From: Prevotellaceae bacterium UBA4336
GTDB taxonomy: Bacteria > Bacteroidota > Bacteroidia > Bacteroidales > Bacteroidaceae
DNA length: 17,686 nucleotides
Assembly: GCA_002394305.1 (NCBI GenBank)
Contig: DGTM01000030.1
Span: forward strand, 1-17,686
Direction of reading: 5' to 3'
Shown: piece by piece, positions 5,095 to 14,800 of the stretch
Numbering within the stretch: position 1 is the first letter of the stretch
How the letters are laid out: each line of letters starts with the position of its first letter
Program-made: the position numbers and the translations under genes
The notes under the pieces: model-generated
Told to the model about the DNA's origin: nothing
Seen by the model: the letters and a program-made list of their open reading frames with translations, nothing else
The model's database searches: none

Positions 5095-6210
5095 ATGAAG
5101 TTTCTTTTCATAGGCGATGCCAGCAATGCCCGCTACACCTTGGCAAAAGGGTTGCGCGAGCTCGGACACGAGGCTTTGGTCATAGGCACGGGCGGCAAGT
5201 GGAGACACATGTATGTGGACAAGTACATTGAGCGGGGTGCAGGCCGATGGGGAGCCTTTGTCTATCTGTTCCGGTGGCTCATGCTCTTGCCCAGGCTCAG
5301 GGGTTATGATGTCGTTGACTTCAATGGGCAGTTCATGATGGATTTCAAGCCTCGCCTGAAGTCCTCATTCTTCGATTTCATCCGCAAGCGCAACCGCTAC
5401 ACCATTTCCACCCTGCTGGGAATAGGTCATTACTACGTCAAGGGCTGCATCGAGGCGAGGCTCTTCAGGAGCAGTGACTTTAATATCGGGGACAAACTGC
5501 GTGTTAACGATTTTGCCACGGAACGGTCGGATGTGTGGCTGCACCATCCTGAAGTGGTTGCCTTGGGCAGACATATGGCCGAAGCGAGCCATCTGCTTGT
5601 CGGCACAGGCTACGAATACTGGGCCAGCTTGCATCACTATTTCCCTGAAAAGACGCGTTTCCTTCCTTTGCCTATCGAGGTGCCCGAGGAGCCGGTAAAC
5701 GTTTCGGAGACAAACGGCCCTGTCCGTTTCTTCATTGGAATCCAGCGGGAGCGTGACGATGAAAAGGGGACGAACGTCCTTTGGAGGGTGTTGCAGAGGC
5801 TGAAGAGCGATTATCCCGACAAGGTGTCGGTCGTCAGGGTGGAGAACGTGCCGTATGACGAGTACTGCCGCATGATGGAGGGAAGCGACATCCTCGTGGA
5901 CCAGTTGTACACGTGCTATGCCATGAATGCCTTGATAGCTATGTCGAAGGGCATTGTCGCTGCTACTGTTGCGATTCCAGAGGCGTATGAGTTGCTCTCG
6001 GAGAAAGCGTTGTTCCCGATGATAGACCTGCCTCCTGACGATGACGGAATATATCGTGCGCTGGAGCGGTTCGTCCTGCACCCGGAGATGCTTGCCGAGG
6101 CTAAGCGTCATTCGGTTGCATTCGTGCAGAAACATCACCATTACCTGAAGGTTGCGCGCCGGTATGTGTCGCTAATTGAGGAGTTAGAGGAAATATTCCC
6201 TGGCACGTAA
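5095..6210 (+). CDS. Glycosyltransferase, GT4-like (GT-B fold)
   Basis: The 371-residue protein opens with MKFLFIGDASNARYTLAKGLRELGHEALVIG, the Rossmann N-terminus of GT-B sugar transferases. The C-terminal half has the VRFFIGIQRERDDEKGTNVLWRVL and GSDILVDQLY-x5-NALIAMSKG segments that match the donor-sugar domain. In GT4 enzymes the last motif normally reads EAMAxG; here the Glu position is Ile281, so retaining activity or donor choice may differ. I start at ATG 5095 rather than the TTG at 5077, because a purine-rich GAAGGGGG precedes it and the Rossmann motif begins there. Next on the strand is a polysaccharide flippase, which suggests cell-surface glycan assembly. The sugar and acceptor cannot be read from the sequence. 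Confidence 0.8.
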   Translation: MKFLFIGDASNARYTLAKGLRELGHEALVIGTGGKWRHMYVDKYIERGAGRWGAFVYLFRWLMLLPRLRGYDVVDFNGQFMMDFKPRLKSSFFDFIRKRNRYTISTLLGIGHYYVKGCIEARLFRSSDFNIGDKLRVNDFATERSDVWLHHPEVVALGRHMAEASHLLVGTGYEYWASLHHYFPEKTRFLPLPIEVPEEPVNVSETNGPVRFFIGIQRERDDEKGTNVLWRVLQRLKSDYPDKVSVVRVENVPYDEYCRMMEGSDILVDQLYTCYAMNALIAMSKGIVAATVAIPEAYELLSEKALFPMIDLPPDDDGIYRALERFVLHPEMLAEAKRHSVAFVQKHHHYLKVARRYVSLIEELEEIFPGT

Positions 6211-6240
6211 TGCCTAATCAAAATTTATTTCGTACCTTTG
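6211..6240 (+). promoter_or_regulatory. Promoter of the flippase gene
   Basis: TACCTTTG (6233-6240) with a weak TGCC 18 bases upstream (6211-6214) lies in the 52-base gap after the glycosyltransferase stop, 22 bases before the flippase ATG. The second gene may thus be transcribed on its own as well as from upstream. Confidence 0.5.
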
Positions 6241-6262
6241 CGTCCCGAATGTCATGTAAGCT

Positions 6263-7777
6263 ATGGATGAGCTAAAGAAACTTCATAATGCCGGGACGAG
6301 CGACACCTCCTACGACCACGTGTTGAAGTACACGGGCATTTTCGGCGGCGTACAAGGCCTGAAGATGCTTGTCAGTGTGGTGCGTGTGAAGCTTACTGCC
6401 TACATTCTCGGCGGCTGGGGCATGGGGCTCATCACGGCTTATAATGCTGTCTCCGACTTTCTCAACAAGGCCAGCAATATGGGTATTCCCCTGAATGCAA
6501 CGCGGCAGACAAGCGAGCTGTTCGAGAACGGCACTGATGAGCAGATTGCGCACAAGGTGATGGTCATCCGCACGTGGGTGCTTTGGTCGGCCATCCTCTC
6601 TGTGCTCATCTGCCTGTTCTTCTCGCCCATCATCAGCTATTTCTATTTCAACCACGACTGGCACCGCTGGCCTGTGGTGATGCTCACCTCGCTTGTGGCG
6701 GTGAGCAACATCATTGCCGAGGGCGAATGTGCCATCCTGAAGGGCTTGCGGCAAGTGCGTAAGGTGGCATTGATAGAGACGATACTGGCGCTCGGCACGT
6801 TGCTCTGCACCATTCCTCTTTACTATTTGCTGGGCATACGGGGTGTCATAGTGGGGCTGATTGCCTGCGGTTTCCTGTCGGCAATCGTGCATTTCTTTTT
6901 CTCGCTGCCTTTGGTGCCGTACAGAGTGGATATGTTCTCGCACAGGACATTCGTGGAAGGGTTGCCGCTTGTCAAGGTTGGTATTCCGTACGTCTTGGCG
7001 GGCGTTGCCAATTCCTGCCTGCAAATGGTTGTGGTGGCCATCATCCTGGCTCACCACACGCAAACCGAACTGGGGCATTACAATGCGGGCTGGTCGCTGA
7101 TGTTCGGTTATGCGGGACTGGTCTTCCTTGCCCTGGAGTCCGACTATTTCCCGAGACTTTCGTCCGTGAGTCACGACAGGTTGCGCATGAACGACACCAT
7201 CAATCAGCAAATTGACGTTTGTGCGCTCATCCTGACGCCTTTGCTCATCCTGCTTGTCGTGCTGATGCCGTTTGTGCTTGAGGTGCTTTATGAGAAGGAG
7301 TTCCTCATCGTGCAGGGCATGGCTACGCTTGCCGTCTTCTATTCGTTCCTGCGATGTATGGCTTTGCCGATGGGGTACAGCGTTCTCGCCAAAGGTCACA
7401 GTATCGCTTTTCTCGTGCTTGAGGTGTGCTACGACGTGTTCTTCGGCCTGCTCATCTGGTGGTGCTACAACTCGTTCGGGCTCGTCGGAGCAGGTGTTGC
7501 GATGTCGGTTGGAGCCCTTTACGACGTAGTGATTTATTTCCTCTACAGTCATTTCCGCTACGGATTCGTGTTCCGCAGGAGCACTCTGCTCTTTTGTATC
7601 GGGCAGTTTGTCTGTCTGCTGGCAGCCGTGGAGTACTGCTATCTTGTGTCTCCGACCCCAGAGGTGAAGTATGCGGCGGGCGCCATCGCCTTCATCGTGT
7701 CGTCCGGCCTGAGCATCTACAGACTGCTTCATCGCTCGGACTGCGCCAAGTGCATAGTCCGCAGATTCAGGAGGTAG
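6263..7777 (+). CDS. Polysaccharide/O-antigen flippase (Wzx-like, MATE/MOP superfamily)
   Basis: The 504-residue protein is almost wholly hydrophobic, with about 12-14 membrane segments and short charged loops, the size and layout of Wzx-type lipid-linked oligosaccharide flippases. The N-terminus (HVLKYTGIFGGVQGLKMLVSV, then a GWGMGLITAYNAVSDF segment with NKASNMGIPLNATRQ) matches the O-antigen translocase type I recall from Bacteroides. It would move undecaprenyl-linked glycan across the inner membrane. The preceding glycosyltransferase supports a role in surface glycan synthesis, but no Wzy polymerase or other glycan genes lie in the window. ATG 6263 is the first in-frame start after the promoter box and keeps a short charged cytoplasmic N-terminus. 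Confidence 0.87.
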   Translation: MDELKKLHNAGTSDTSYDHVLKYTGIFGGVQGLKMLVSVVRVKLTAYILGGWGMGLITAYNAVSDFLNKASNMGIPLNATRQTSELFENGTDEQIAHKVMVIRTWVLWSAILSVLICLFFSPIISYFYFNHDWHRWPVVMLTSLVAVSNIIAEGECAILKGLRQVRKVALIETILALGTLLCTIPLYYLLGIRGVIVGLIACGFLSAIVHFFFSLPLVPYRVDMFSHRTFVEGLPLVKVGIPYVLAGVANSCLQMVVVAIILAHHTQTELGHYNAGWSLMFGYAGLVFLALESDYFPRLSSVSHDRLRMNDTINQQIDVCALILTPLLILLVVLMPFVLEVLYEKEFLIVQGMATLAVFYSFLRCMALPMGYSVLAKGHSIAFLVLEVCYDVFFGLLIWWCYNSFGLVGAGVAMSVGALYDVVIYFLYSHFRYGFVFRRSTLLFCIGQFVCLLAAVEYCYLVSPTPEVKYAAGAIAFIVSSGLSIYRLLHRSDCAKCIVRRFRR

Positions 7778-7847
7778 AACCTGCCATCCACGTTGCTTCG
7801 GAAATCACGCCACGCGATGACTGCAAACGCCGCACGCTAAGTTTGCT

Positions 7848-7887
7848 ATTTAGGCACGTTGTGTTCCTAATTTAGGCACGTTGTGTT
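7848..7887. repeat. 18-bp direct repeat, 22-bp period, upstream of the GH92 gene
   Basis: ATTTAGGCACGTTGTGTT occurs exactly twice, at 7848-7865 and 7870-7887. The start-to-start distance is 22 bases, about two helical turns, so both copies face the same side of the DNA. Each contains the partial dyad CAC-GTT-GTG. The pair lies about 65 bases upstream of the -33 element of the mannosidase gene and could bind an activator. Confidence 0.6.
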
Positions 7888-7904
7888 TTTCGACACGACT
7901 TGCC
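7875..7904 (+). terminator. Possible terminator/hairpin after the flippase
   Basis: GGCACGTTGTGT (7875-7886) pairs with ACACGACTTGCC (7893-7904) over 12 bp with one mismatch and one wobble, around a TTTTCG loop. The hairpin overlaps the second direct-repeat copy. The following GCGTTTTAT is only a weak U-tract, so termination is uncertain. Confidence 0.35.
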
Positions 7905-7950
7905 GCGTTTTATGCTCCGTCATTTTATGGAAAGAAAAACACGCATTCTC

Positions 7951-7981
7951 TTTGCACTTCTTCCTTTTTTCTGTAAATTTG
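7951..7981 (+). promoter_or_regulatory. Promoter of the GH92 gene
   Basis: TTTG (7951-7954), exactly 19 bases, TAAATTTG (7974-7981): a full match to the Bacteroidota housekeeping consensus. The start codon follows 30 bases after the -7 box. Confidence 0.8.
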
Positions 7982-8011
7982 CACAAAAACTAATCGATTT
8001 ATACTCTCATT

Positions 8012-10384
8012 ATGAAAAGAAACCTGTTATTTGCAGTCGTTCTGGCTTGCTCATTCGGCATGGCGGCACAGACGTCGCGGTCGCTCACCGACTATGTTGA
8101 ACCGCGCATCGGCACGGCGCATTGCCGTGCGTTCCACTTCGCACCCGGCTCCATGCCCTTCGGTATGGCAAAGCCCGGGCCGTCCACCAACGGCTCGCTG
8201 GGCAACGCCGACGGATGGCAGGCCACAGGCTACGACTATCGCGACACGTCCATCGAGGGCTTTGTCTGCACCCACGAGTTCCAGGTGGGCGGCATCACCG
8301 TGGCTCCCTCCACAGGCCTCCTGCTCACCACACCCGGCAGCCCCGACGGTAAGGGGCCGCGCGGCTATCGTTCCAGCTTCACACACGACGACGAGTACGC
8401 CACGGCCGGCTACTATCAGGTGATGCTCAACGACTATGACATCAATGCCGAGGTGACGGCCACCCAGCGCGTTGCCTTCCTGCGCTTCACTTATCCCGAG
8501 ACGCAGATGGCGCACCTCATCTTCGACATCGGCCACCAGCAGGGCGAGAGCGGCAAGGTGAAGGACGCCGAGGTGTGGGTCGGCGAGGACGGCACCGTAG
8601 AGGGATGGGTCATCACGCTGCCCGAGTACATCAAGAAGTACCAGCCCGGGGCTGACCAGCGCATCTACTTCTCGGCCGTGGTGGACAAGAAGCCCGTCTT
8701 CGTCGGCACGTTCAACGGCGACAATGCGTACGACGACCGCACCTATGCCCACGGCAAGGGCGCCGGAGCCTACCTGAACTTCCATACCAAGGACGGCGAA
8801 CAGATAACCGTCAAGGTGGGCATCTCCTATACTTCCGTCCAGAACGCCCGCATCAACCTCCGGGCTGAGGCAACGGGTGTCAGCTTCGACCAGGCAAGAG
8901 TCGCCTCGCAGAAAGCGTGGGAAGAGGCACTGGGCAGAATACAGGTGACAGCCTCCCCCGTCGCCTCAAAAGGAAAGGCAAAAGGCAGCAGCACTTCGGA
9001 AAGTCCTGACCTCGTCAAGTTCTACACCGGACTCTACCATGCCCTGCTCGGCCGCGGCGTGATGAGCGATGTGAACGGCGCCTATCCCAAGCACGACGGC
9101 ACCATCGGACAGGTCCCCATGAAGAACGGCGAGCCTCAGTACCGCATGTTCAACACCGATGCCATGTGGGGCGGACAGTGGAACCTGACGCAGCTGTGGG
9201 CGCTGGCTTACCCCGAGCACCTCTCTGAATTCGTCTCCTCCACGCTCCAGGAGTATCAGGACTGCGGCTGGCTGGCCGACGGCCTCGCCAACTCGAAGTT
9301 CGTCTCCGGCGTCGGCACCAACCAGCTTCCCCTCATGATAGACGCTGCCTACCAGTGCGGCATCCGCGACTTCGACCTTGACCTGGCCTACGAAGCCTGC
9401 CTGAAGAACGAGATGGACGGCGAGAACCGACCTGCCGGAGCCGGCAAGGACGACACCGCCGACTTCGTGGAGCTGGGCTATGCGCCGCACAAGAATCCCG
9501 GCGAACGCGGCGAGGACTTCTACTTCTCCGGTTCGCACACCCTGGAATACTCCTTCTCGGCTTACGCCACAGCCATGCTCGCCAAGAGCCTCGACCGTAT
9601 GGATGACTACAGCATGCTGATGTGGATGGCCCGCGGCTGGGAGCGTATCTTCGACGAAGAGACGGGCTACATGCACCCGCGTCTCCGCAGCGGCGAGTTC
9701 ATCGCTAACTTCGACCCCATGCAGGTCTGGCGCGGATTCCAGGAAGGCAACGCCGTGCAGTACACGTTCTATGTGCCCCACATGCCCGAGGAACTCGTCC
9801 GCAAGGTTGGCGCCGACGAGTTCAACAAGCGCCTGAACGACATCTTCACCGCTTCGCAGCCGCAGATTTTCTCCGGCGGCAAGGAGATTGACGCCTTCGC
9901 CGGCCTGCGCACCTACTACAACCAGGGCAACCAGCCGTGCCTGCACATCTCGTGGCTCTTCAACCACAGCGGGCGCCCCGACCTCTCGCAGAAGTGGGTG
10001 CGTGCCATCTGCGACGAGTTCTACGGCACCGACGGCATTCACGGCTACGGCTACGGTCAGGACGAGGACCAGGGACAGCTGGGCGCCTGGTACGTGATGT
10101 CTGCCATCGGCCTCTTTGCCGTCGACGGCCTGACCTCGCCCGAGCCTTCGTTCTCCATCGGCAGCCCCATCTTCGACAAGGTCACCATCAAGCTCAACCG
10201 TGAATACTACCAGGGCAGCGAGTTTGTCATCACCGCCAAGAACAACTCGAAGAAGAACGTCTACGTACACCCCCTGAAGTACATCAACGGCGAGAAGAGC
10301 ACCGAGGGCAGCATCAAGTTCTCCGACGTGACCGCAGGCGGCACGCTCGACCTGAACATGCGCCGCATGCCGATAAGGAAGTAA
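8012..10384 (+). CDS. Secreted glycoside hydrolase family 92 (exo-alpha-mannosidase)
   Basis: GH92 enzymes are calcium-dependent, inverting exo-alpha-mannosidases that trim mannose from N-glycans and yeast mannan. The 790-residue protein has a signal peptide with cleavage probably after FGMAA, without a lipobox, so it is likely periplasmic. Family landmarks in order: GYDYRDTSIEGF (73-84), MWGGQWNLTQLW (385-396), DTADFVELGYAP (481-492), a SHTLEYSFSAYA segment, EGNAVQYTFYVPH containing the presumed acid Glu578, then NHSGRPDLSQKW and GYGQDEDQGQLGAWYVMSAIGLF with Asp684 and Asp686 in the presumed base/calcium site. The usual SHTHLSG segment is replaced by VCTHEFQVGG, so this is a divergent subgroup. 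No SusC/SusD genes are near. It has its own strong promoter and ends at the shared terminator. Confidence 0.93.
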   Translation: MKRNLLFAVVLACSFGMAAQTSRSLTDYVEPRIGTAHCRAFHFAPGSMPFGMAKPGPSTNGSLGNADGWQATGYDYRDTSIEGFVCTHEFQVGGITVAPSTGLLLTTPGSPDGKGPRGYRSSFTHDDEYATAGYYQVMLNDYDINAEVTATQRVAFLRFTYPETQMAHLIFDIGHQQGESGKVKDAEVWVGEDGTVEGWVITLPEYIKKYQPGADQRIYFSAVVDKKPVFVGTFNGDNAYDDRTYAHGKGAGAYLNFHTKDGEQITVKVGISYTSVQNARINLRAEATGVSFDQARVASQKAWEEALGRIQVTASPVASKGKAKGSSTSESPDLVKFYTGLYHALLGRGVMSDVNGAYPKHDGTIGQVPMKNGEPQYRMFNTDAMWGGQWNLTQLWALAYPEHLSEFVSSTLQEYQDCGWLADGLANSKFVSGVGTNQLPLMIDAAYQCGIRDFDLDLAYEACLKNEMDGENRPAGAGKDDTADFVELGYAPHKNPGERGEDFYFSGSHTLEYSFSAYATAMLAKSLDRMDDYSMLMWMARGWERIFDEETGYMHPRLRSGEFIANFDPMQVWRGFQEGNAVQYTFYVPHMPEELVRKVGADEFNKRLNDIFTASQPQIFSGGKEIDAFAGLRTYYNQGNQPCLHISWLFNHSGRPDLSQKWVRAICDEFYGTDGIHGYGYGQDEDQGQLGAWYVMSAIGLFAVDGLTSPEPSFSIGSPIFDKVTIKLNREYYQGSEFVITAKNNSKKNVYVHPLKYINGEKSTEGSIKFSDVTAGGTLDLNMRRMPIRK

Positions 10385-10422
10385 GGGCATCGGGCAAAGG
10401 ATTTTGCAGCAGACGGAATAAT

Positions 10423-10464
10423 AAAAGGGGCTGTGCCGAAACAGAGAATGGCACAGCCCCTTTT
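10423..10464. terminator. Bidirectional terminator between convergent GH92 and efflux genes
   Basis: AAAAGGGGCTGTGCC (10423-10437) and its exact complement (10450-10464) form a 15-bp stem with a 12-base loop. T-runs in both reading directions let it stop both convergent transcripts. Confidence 0.92.
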
Positions 10465-10486
10465 TGTATATGTCCGTGTGGCGCCT

Positions 10487-11893
10487 TTACTCGGCACCGC
10501 CGCCGAGGGCCTGGTAGAGGTTGATGGTGGCGCTGATGGCCGCCATGCGGTTGGCTATCTGGTTCATCCGGGCAGAGAGCAGGGAGTTCTGTGCCGTGAT
10601 GACATTCAGGTAGTTCGTGCCCGAGTTGGCGTAGAGCTTCTCCGTAGCGTCGAGGGCTACGGTCAGGGAGTTCACCTGCTTGTCGATGTATTCGCTCATG
10701 TTCTGGGCCACCAGTACGTCGTCCATGGCGTAGTTCACCTCGTTGCCTGCTTCGATGACGACCTGTTGGAAGTTGTTCGTGGCAATCTCCAGTTCGGCCT
10801 TCGACACCTTGTACTGTGCCCTGATGCGTCCGTTGTCAAAGAGCGGCTGTGCAAGGCTTGCCACGGCAGCACCTATCAGGACGCCCGGGTTGACGGCGGC
10901 TGCGCCCAGAGAGTTGGTGAACTGTCCGGAGGCAGAGAGCGTGAGCTTCGGGAAGAAGGCGCTCCGCGAGATGTTCTTGTCGTAGAAGGCTGCTGCCAGC
11001 TGGAGCTCGGCGTCGCGCACGTCGGGACGGCGGTCCAGGATGCTGATGGGCAGTCCGGTGCCTATCACGGCCGGTGCCTGGAAGGATGCGAGCGAGCTGC
11101 GCTGGGTGTGACCCACTGTCTCGCCCAGGATGTTGGCAAGGCTGATTTCGAGGGAGTGAATGTTGTTCTCGATGGAAATGATGGACGTCGAGTAGCTGTA
11201 GTAGGTGGCCTCGATGCTTGCCACGGCAGCCTTGTTGCCCTGTCCGGCGTCCATGAGCTGCTTCTGCATCTTGAGGTACTTGCCCCAGTTCTGCTCCGTC
11301 TGGCGGGTCAGTGCGAGCTGCTCGTCGAACATGCAGAGGTTGTAGTAGAGGGCGGCGATGCTGGCTACGAGCTGTGCCTGGATGGCCTGCTTGGCGTTGC
11401 GAAGTTGCTCGCGCGTCACCTCGGCCTTCTTCTTCTGGTTGCGGAGCTGTCCGATGCTGCCCACTTGCCAGCTCAGGCTGATGGGCAGGGCGTAGCTCTT
11501 CGACGTCGTGTAGTCGTTGCGGTCGTAGGGGTCCCACGGGCGGTTTATCGTACCGCTGGGGTTGAAGTAGAGGCTGGGGATGTAGGCCAGCTTGGCACAC
11601 TGCAGGGCATAGTCGGCCTCCTTGATGCGCAGCTCGGCGTTCTTCATGTTGCTGTTCTGCTCAAGGCCTCGCGCGATGAGCGACTGCAAGGTGGGGTCGG
11701 TGAAGAGGTCGCGCCACTTGAGGTCGCCCAGGCTGTTGTCGCCTGCCGTCTGCATGTCGCCGTAGATGCCGTCGGTAATGATGTCGGCAGGGCGTTCGTA
11801 GTTCTTGTAGAGTCCGCAGCTGCTTAGGAGCAGGGCCGAGACAGCTGCTGTGATTATAGGTCTCATAGGTCTCATGTGTCTTATAGGTCTCAT
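10487..11893 (-). CDS. Outer-membrane efflux lipoprotein (OprM/TolC-like, NodT family)
   Basis: The 468-residue protein is the outer-membrane channel of the tripartite pump. The N-terminus is a lipoprotein signal with lipobox LLLSSC (Cys26). The body has the two repeated OEP halves with long helices: LKWRDLFTDPTLQSLI and ALEQN-type helix (GLEQNSNMKNAELRIKEA), RRPDVRDAELQLAAA, and the closing QALGGG. The ATG at 11893 comes two bases after the pump stop codon. Two more in-frame ATGs follow (codons 7 and 10) inside a small DNA repeat (ATGAGACCTAT three times), so the true start is one of three. I chose the first because it lies closest to the preceding gene. The gene ends before the shared terminator. 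Confidence 0.93.
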   Translation of the reverse strand: MRPIRHMRPMRPIITAAVSALLLSSCGLYKNYERPADIITDGIYGDMQTAGDNSLGDLKWRDLFTDPTLQSLIARGLEQNSNMKNAELRIKEADYALQCAKLAYIPSLYFNPSGTINRPWDPYDRNDYTTSKSYALPISLSWQVGSIGQLRNQKKKAEVTREQLRNAKQAIQAQLVASIAALYYNLCMFDEQLALTRQTEQNWGKYLKMQKQLMDAGQGNKAAVASIEATYYSYSTSIISIENNIHSLEISLANILGETVGHTQRSSLASFQAPAVIGTGLPISILDRRPDVRDAELQLAAAFYDKNISRSAFFPKLTLSASGQFTNSLGAAAVNPGVLIGAAVASLAQPLFDNGRIRAQYKVSKAELEIATNNFQQVVIEAGNEVNYAMDDVLVAQNMSEYIDKQVNSLTVALDATEKLYANSGTNYLNVITAQNSLLSARMNQIANRMAAISATINLYQALGGGAE

Positions 11894-11895
11894 AA

Positions 11896-14800
11896 TTATT
11901 CTCTTTCTTCCTTTTCCTTCTGTGTGCGCTCGCGTTCCTTCAGGAACTGCTGGTCGGCCTCCTCGTGCATGACGGGACGGATGCGCTCCTGCAGCCACTC
12001 GAAGATGATGAAGAAGAGGGGCACGGTGATGAGGATGGCGATGGTGCCCACCGTCATGCCGCCTATTACGCCCAGGCCGATGGTACGGTTGCCGTTGGCA
12101 CCTGCACCTGTGGAAAGGACAAGGGGAATCATGCCGAAGATCATGGTCAGCACCGTCATCAGGATGGGGCGCAGACGTGCCTCGGCAGCTGCATAGGCGG
12201 CCTCCACGATGCCCATTCCCTTGCGGCGGCGCTCCAGGGCGAACTCCGTGATGAGGATGGCAGTCTTGGCAAGCAGGCCGATGAGCATGATGACACCCGT
12301 CTGCAGGTAGATGTTGTTCTCAATCTGTCCGAGGAAGATGAAGGGCAGGGCTGCGTAGCCCTGGTTCCAGAGCCATGCGAAGCCGAACGAGCCCATCAGG
12401 CCTGCCGGTACGGAGAAGATGACGGAGAAGGGGATGAGGAAGCTCTCGTACAGGCAGGAGAGGATGAGGAAGATGAGCAGCACGCAGACGGCATATATAA
12501 GATATGTGTCGATGCTGCCGATGGTCTGCGCTTCTTCCCTCGACATGCCGCCGAACTCGTAGTCGTAGCCCGTGGGGAAGACTTCTTCCTTGATTTCCTT
12601 GATGGCCTGCATGACCTGCGTGTTGCTGTAGCCCGTCGCTGCCGTGACGTTGACGGCGATAGAGCTGAACAGGTTGAAGCGCGTGTCGATCTCCGGCCCT
12701 ACCACCTTCTCCAGCTTGATGAACTGGCTGAGCGGTGCCATCTCGTTGCCGTTGCGGACGAACATGTTGGCAAGGTCGGCCTCCGTCATGCGGTACTCGG
12801 GAGCGGACTGAAGCATGACGCGATAGACCTTCGAGAACTGGTTCATGTTGCTCACGTAGGCGCCGCCGCAGTAGCTGCCCAGGGCGCTGAGCACCGTGGC
12901 CGGGCTGATGCCGGCCCGCTTGCACTGTGCTGCATCCACCGTGACGCTGTACTGCGGGAAGTTACGGGCGTAGGTGCTCACGGCGCGACCCACTTCGGGA
13001 CGCTCGCTGAGCTTGGCGAGGAACTCCTGTGTATAGTTAAAGAAGACTTCCTTGTCGGCCGTGCCGGTCTTGTCCTGCAGCTGCAGCTCGATGCCGCCCA
13101 TGCCGTAGCCGGGAATCATGCCGGGCTCGAAGACGAAGCACTGGGCGTCGGGGATCTCGCTCATCAGGCGGGCGTTGAGCTTGGCATTGGCAACCATCGT
13201 AGAGGTTGACATGAAGTTGTCTATCGGATGCCAGAAGCCGTAGCGACGTTCGCTCCAAGGCTTCAGCTTCATAATCATCATGCCGTAGCTGGTGCCTTGG
13301 CCCGACATGAAGCCGTAGCCAGCCACCTTATTATATCGTGCCACTTCGGGTGTTTCCTTCACGATGGCTTCTGCGCGGTTCAGCACGTCGTACGTCGAGG
13401 CCACATTGTTGCCGGGCACACCGCTGACGTTCATCATGCAGACGCCCTGGTCCTCCTGCGGCACGAGGCCCTTCGGCAGGTTGTTGGCGAAGAAAAGCAC
13501 GCCGATGGCGGCAATGATGAGTGCGCCGAAGCTGACGACGTAGCGGGCCTTGCGGTTGACGAGGCGGCGCAGCAGGTTGCCGTACTTGGTGAGCATGGCA
13601 TTATAGGTGGCTTCGTAGGCCAGACGTGTGCGGTAGTTGATGGCTCCGAAGAAGCCTTTGCGGCGCTCTTCGCTGGCCGGACGCATCATCATGGCACAGA
13701 GTGCGGGACAGAGCACAAGGGCGCTGATGCACGAGATGCCGACGGAAGTGGCGAGCGTGACGCCGAACTGCGTATAGAAGATGCCGGACGTGCCGGGCAT
13801 GAAGCTCACGGGGATGAACACCGCCATGAAGACAAACGTACAGGAGATGACGGCCATCGTCACGTCGCTCATCGCGTCCTTCGTGGCTTCGTACGGGCTG
13901 GTGTAGCCGGCATCGAACTTGGCTTGCACGGCTTCCACCACGACGATGGCGTCGTCCACCACGGTGCCGATGGCAAGCACCAGGGCGAAGAGCGTCAGCA
14001 GGTTGAGCGTGAAGCCCGCAAGCGCCATGCATGCAAAGGTGCCGACCAGCGAGACGATGATGGAAATGGACGGTATGATGGTGGCCCGGAAGTCTTGCAG
14101 GAAGAAGTAGACCACGAGGATGACGAGGATGATGGCGACGATGAGCGTCTCCTCGACGTTGGCGATGGAGGCCAGCAGGAAGTCGTTGCTCGACATCATG
14201 TTGACGAACTCGAGGCCTTCGGGCAGGTCTTCCGAGAGCTTGTCAAGCAGGTTCGTGATGCGGTCGTTCGTCTCCTTGGCGTTGGCGCCTGCCAGCTGGA
14301 AGCAGAGGAACTGCACGCCGGGCTTGCCGTTCGTCTCGCCGTGGAAGGCGTAGCTGACGGCTCCGAGCTCCACCGTGGCGATGTCCTTGAGGCGCAGCAC
14401 GGTGCCGTCGTCGTTGGCACGAATGACGATGTTCTCGAACTCGGTAATCTCCTTCAGTCGGCCCTTGTACTTCAGGGTGTACTGGAAGACGTTCTCCACG
14501 CCCAGGCCGTGGTCGCCGTTGACGGGCTTCTCGCCGAGCTGTCCGGCGGGGGCCTCGAGGTTCTGTTCGGCCAAGGCTGCCGTGATGTCTTCCGGCACGA
14601 CGCGATACTGCGCCATCACGTCGGGCTTCATCCAGATGCGCAGCGAATAGGTGCCGCCCAGCTCCATGACGTCGCCCACGCCCTCCAGTCGCTTTACCTG
14701 CGGGATGACGTTGATGTCGAGGTAGTTCGCGATGAAGTCCTCGTCGTACTGTCCGTTGGTGCAGGTCAGGGCGTCGATTTGCAGGAAGGACGTCTGGCGC

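Noticed and set aside
7900..8100. 66-codon ORF in front of the GH92 gene
   Set aside because: It overlaps the consensus promoter and the GH92 signal peptide in another frame, and has no coding character.
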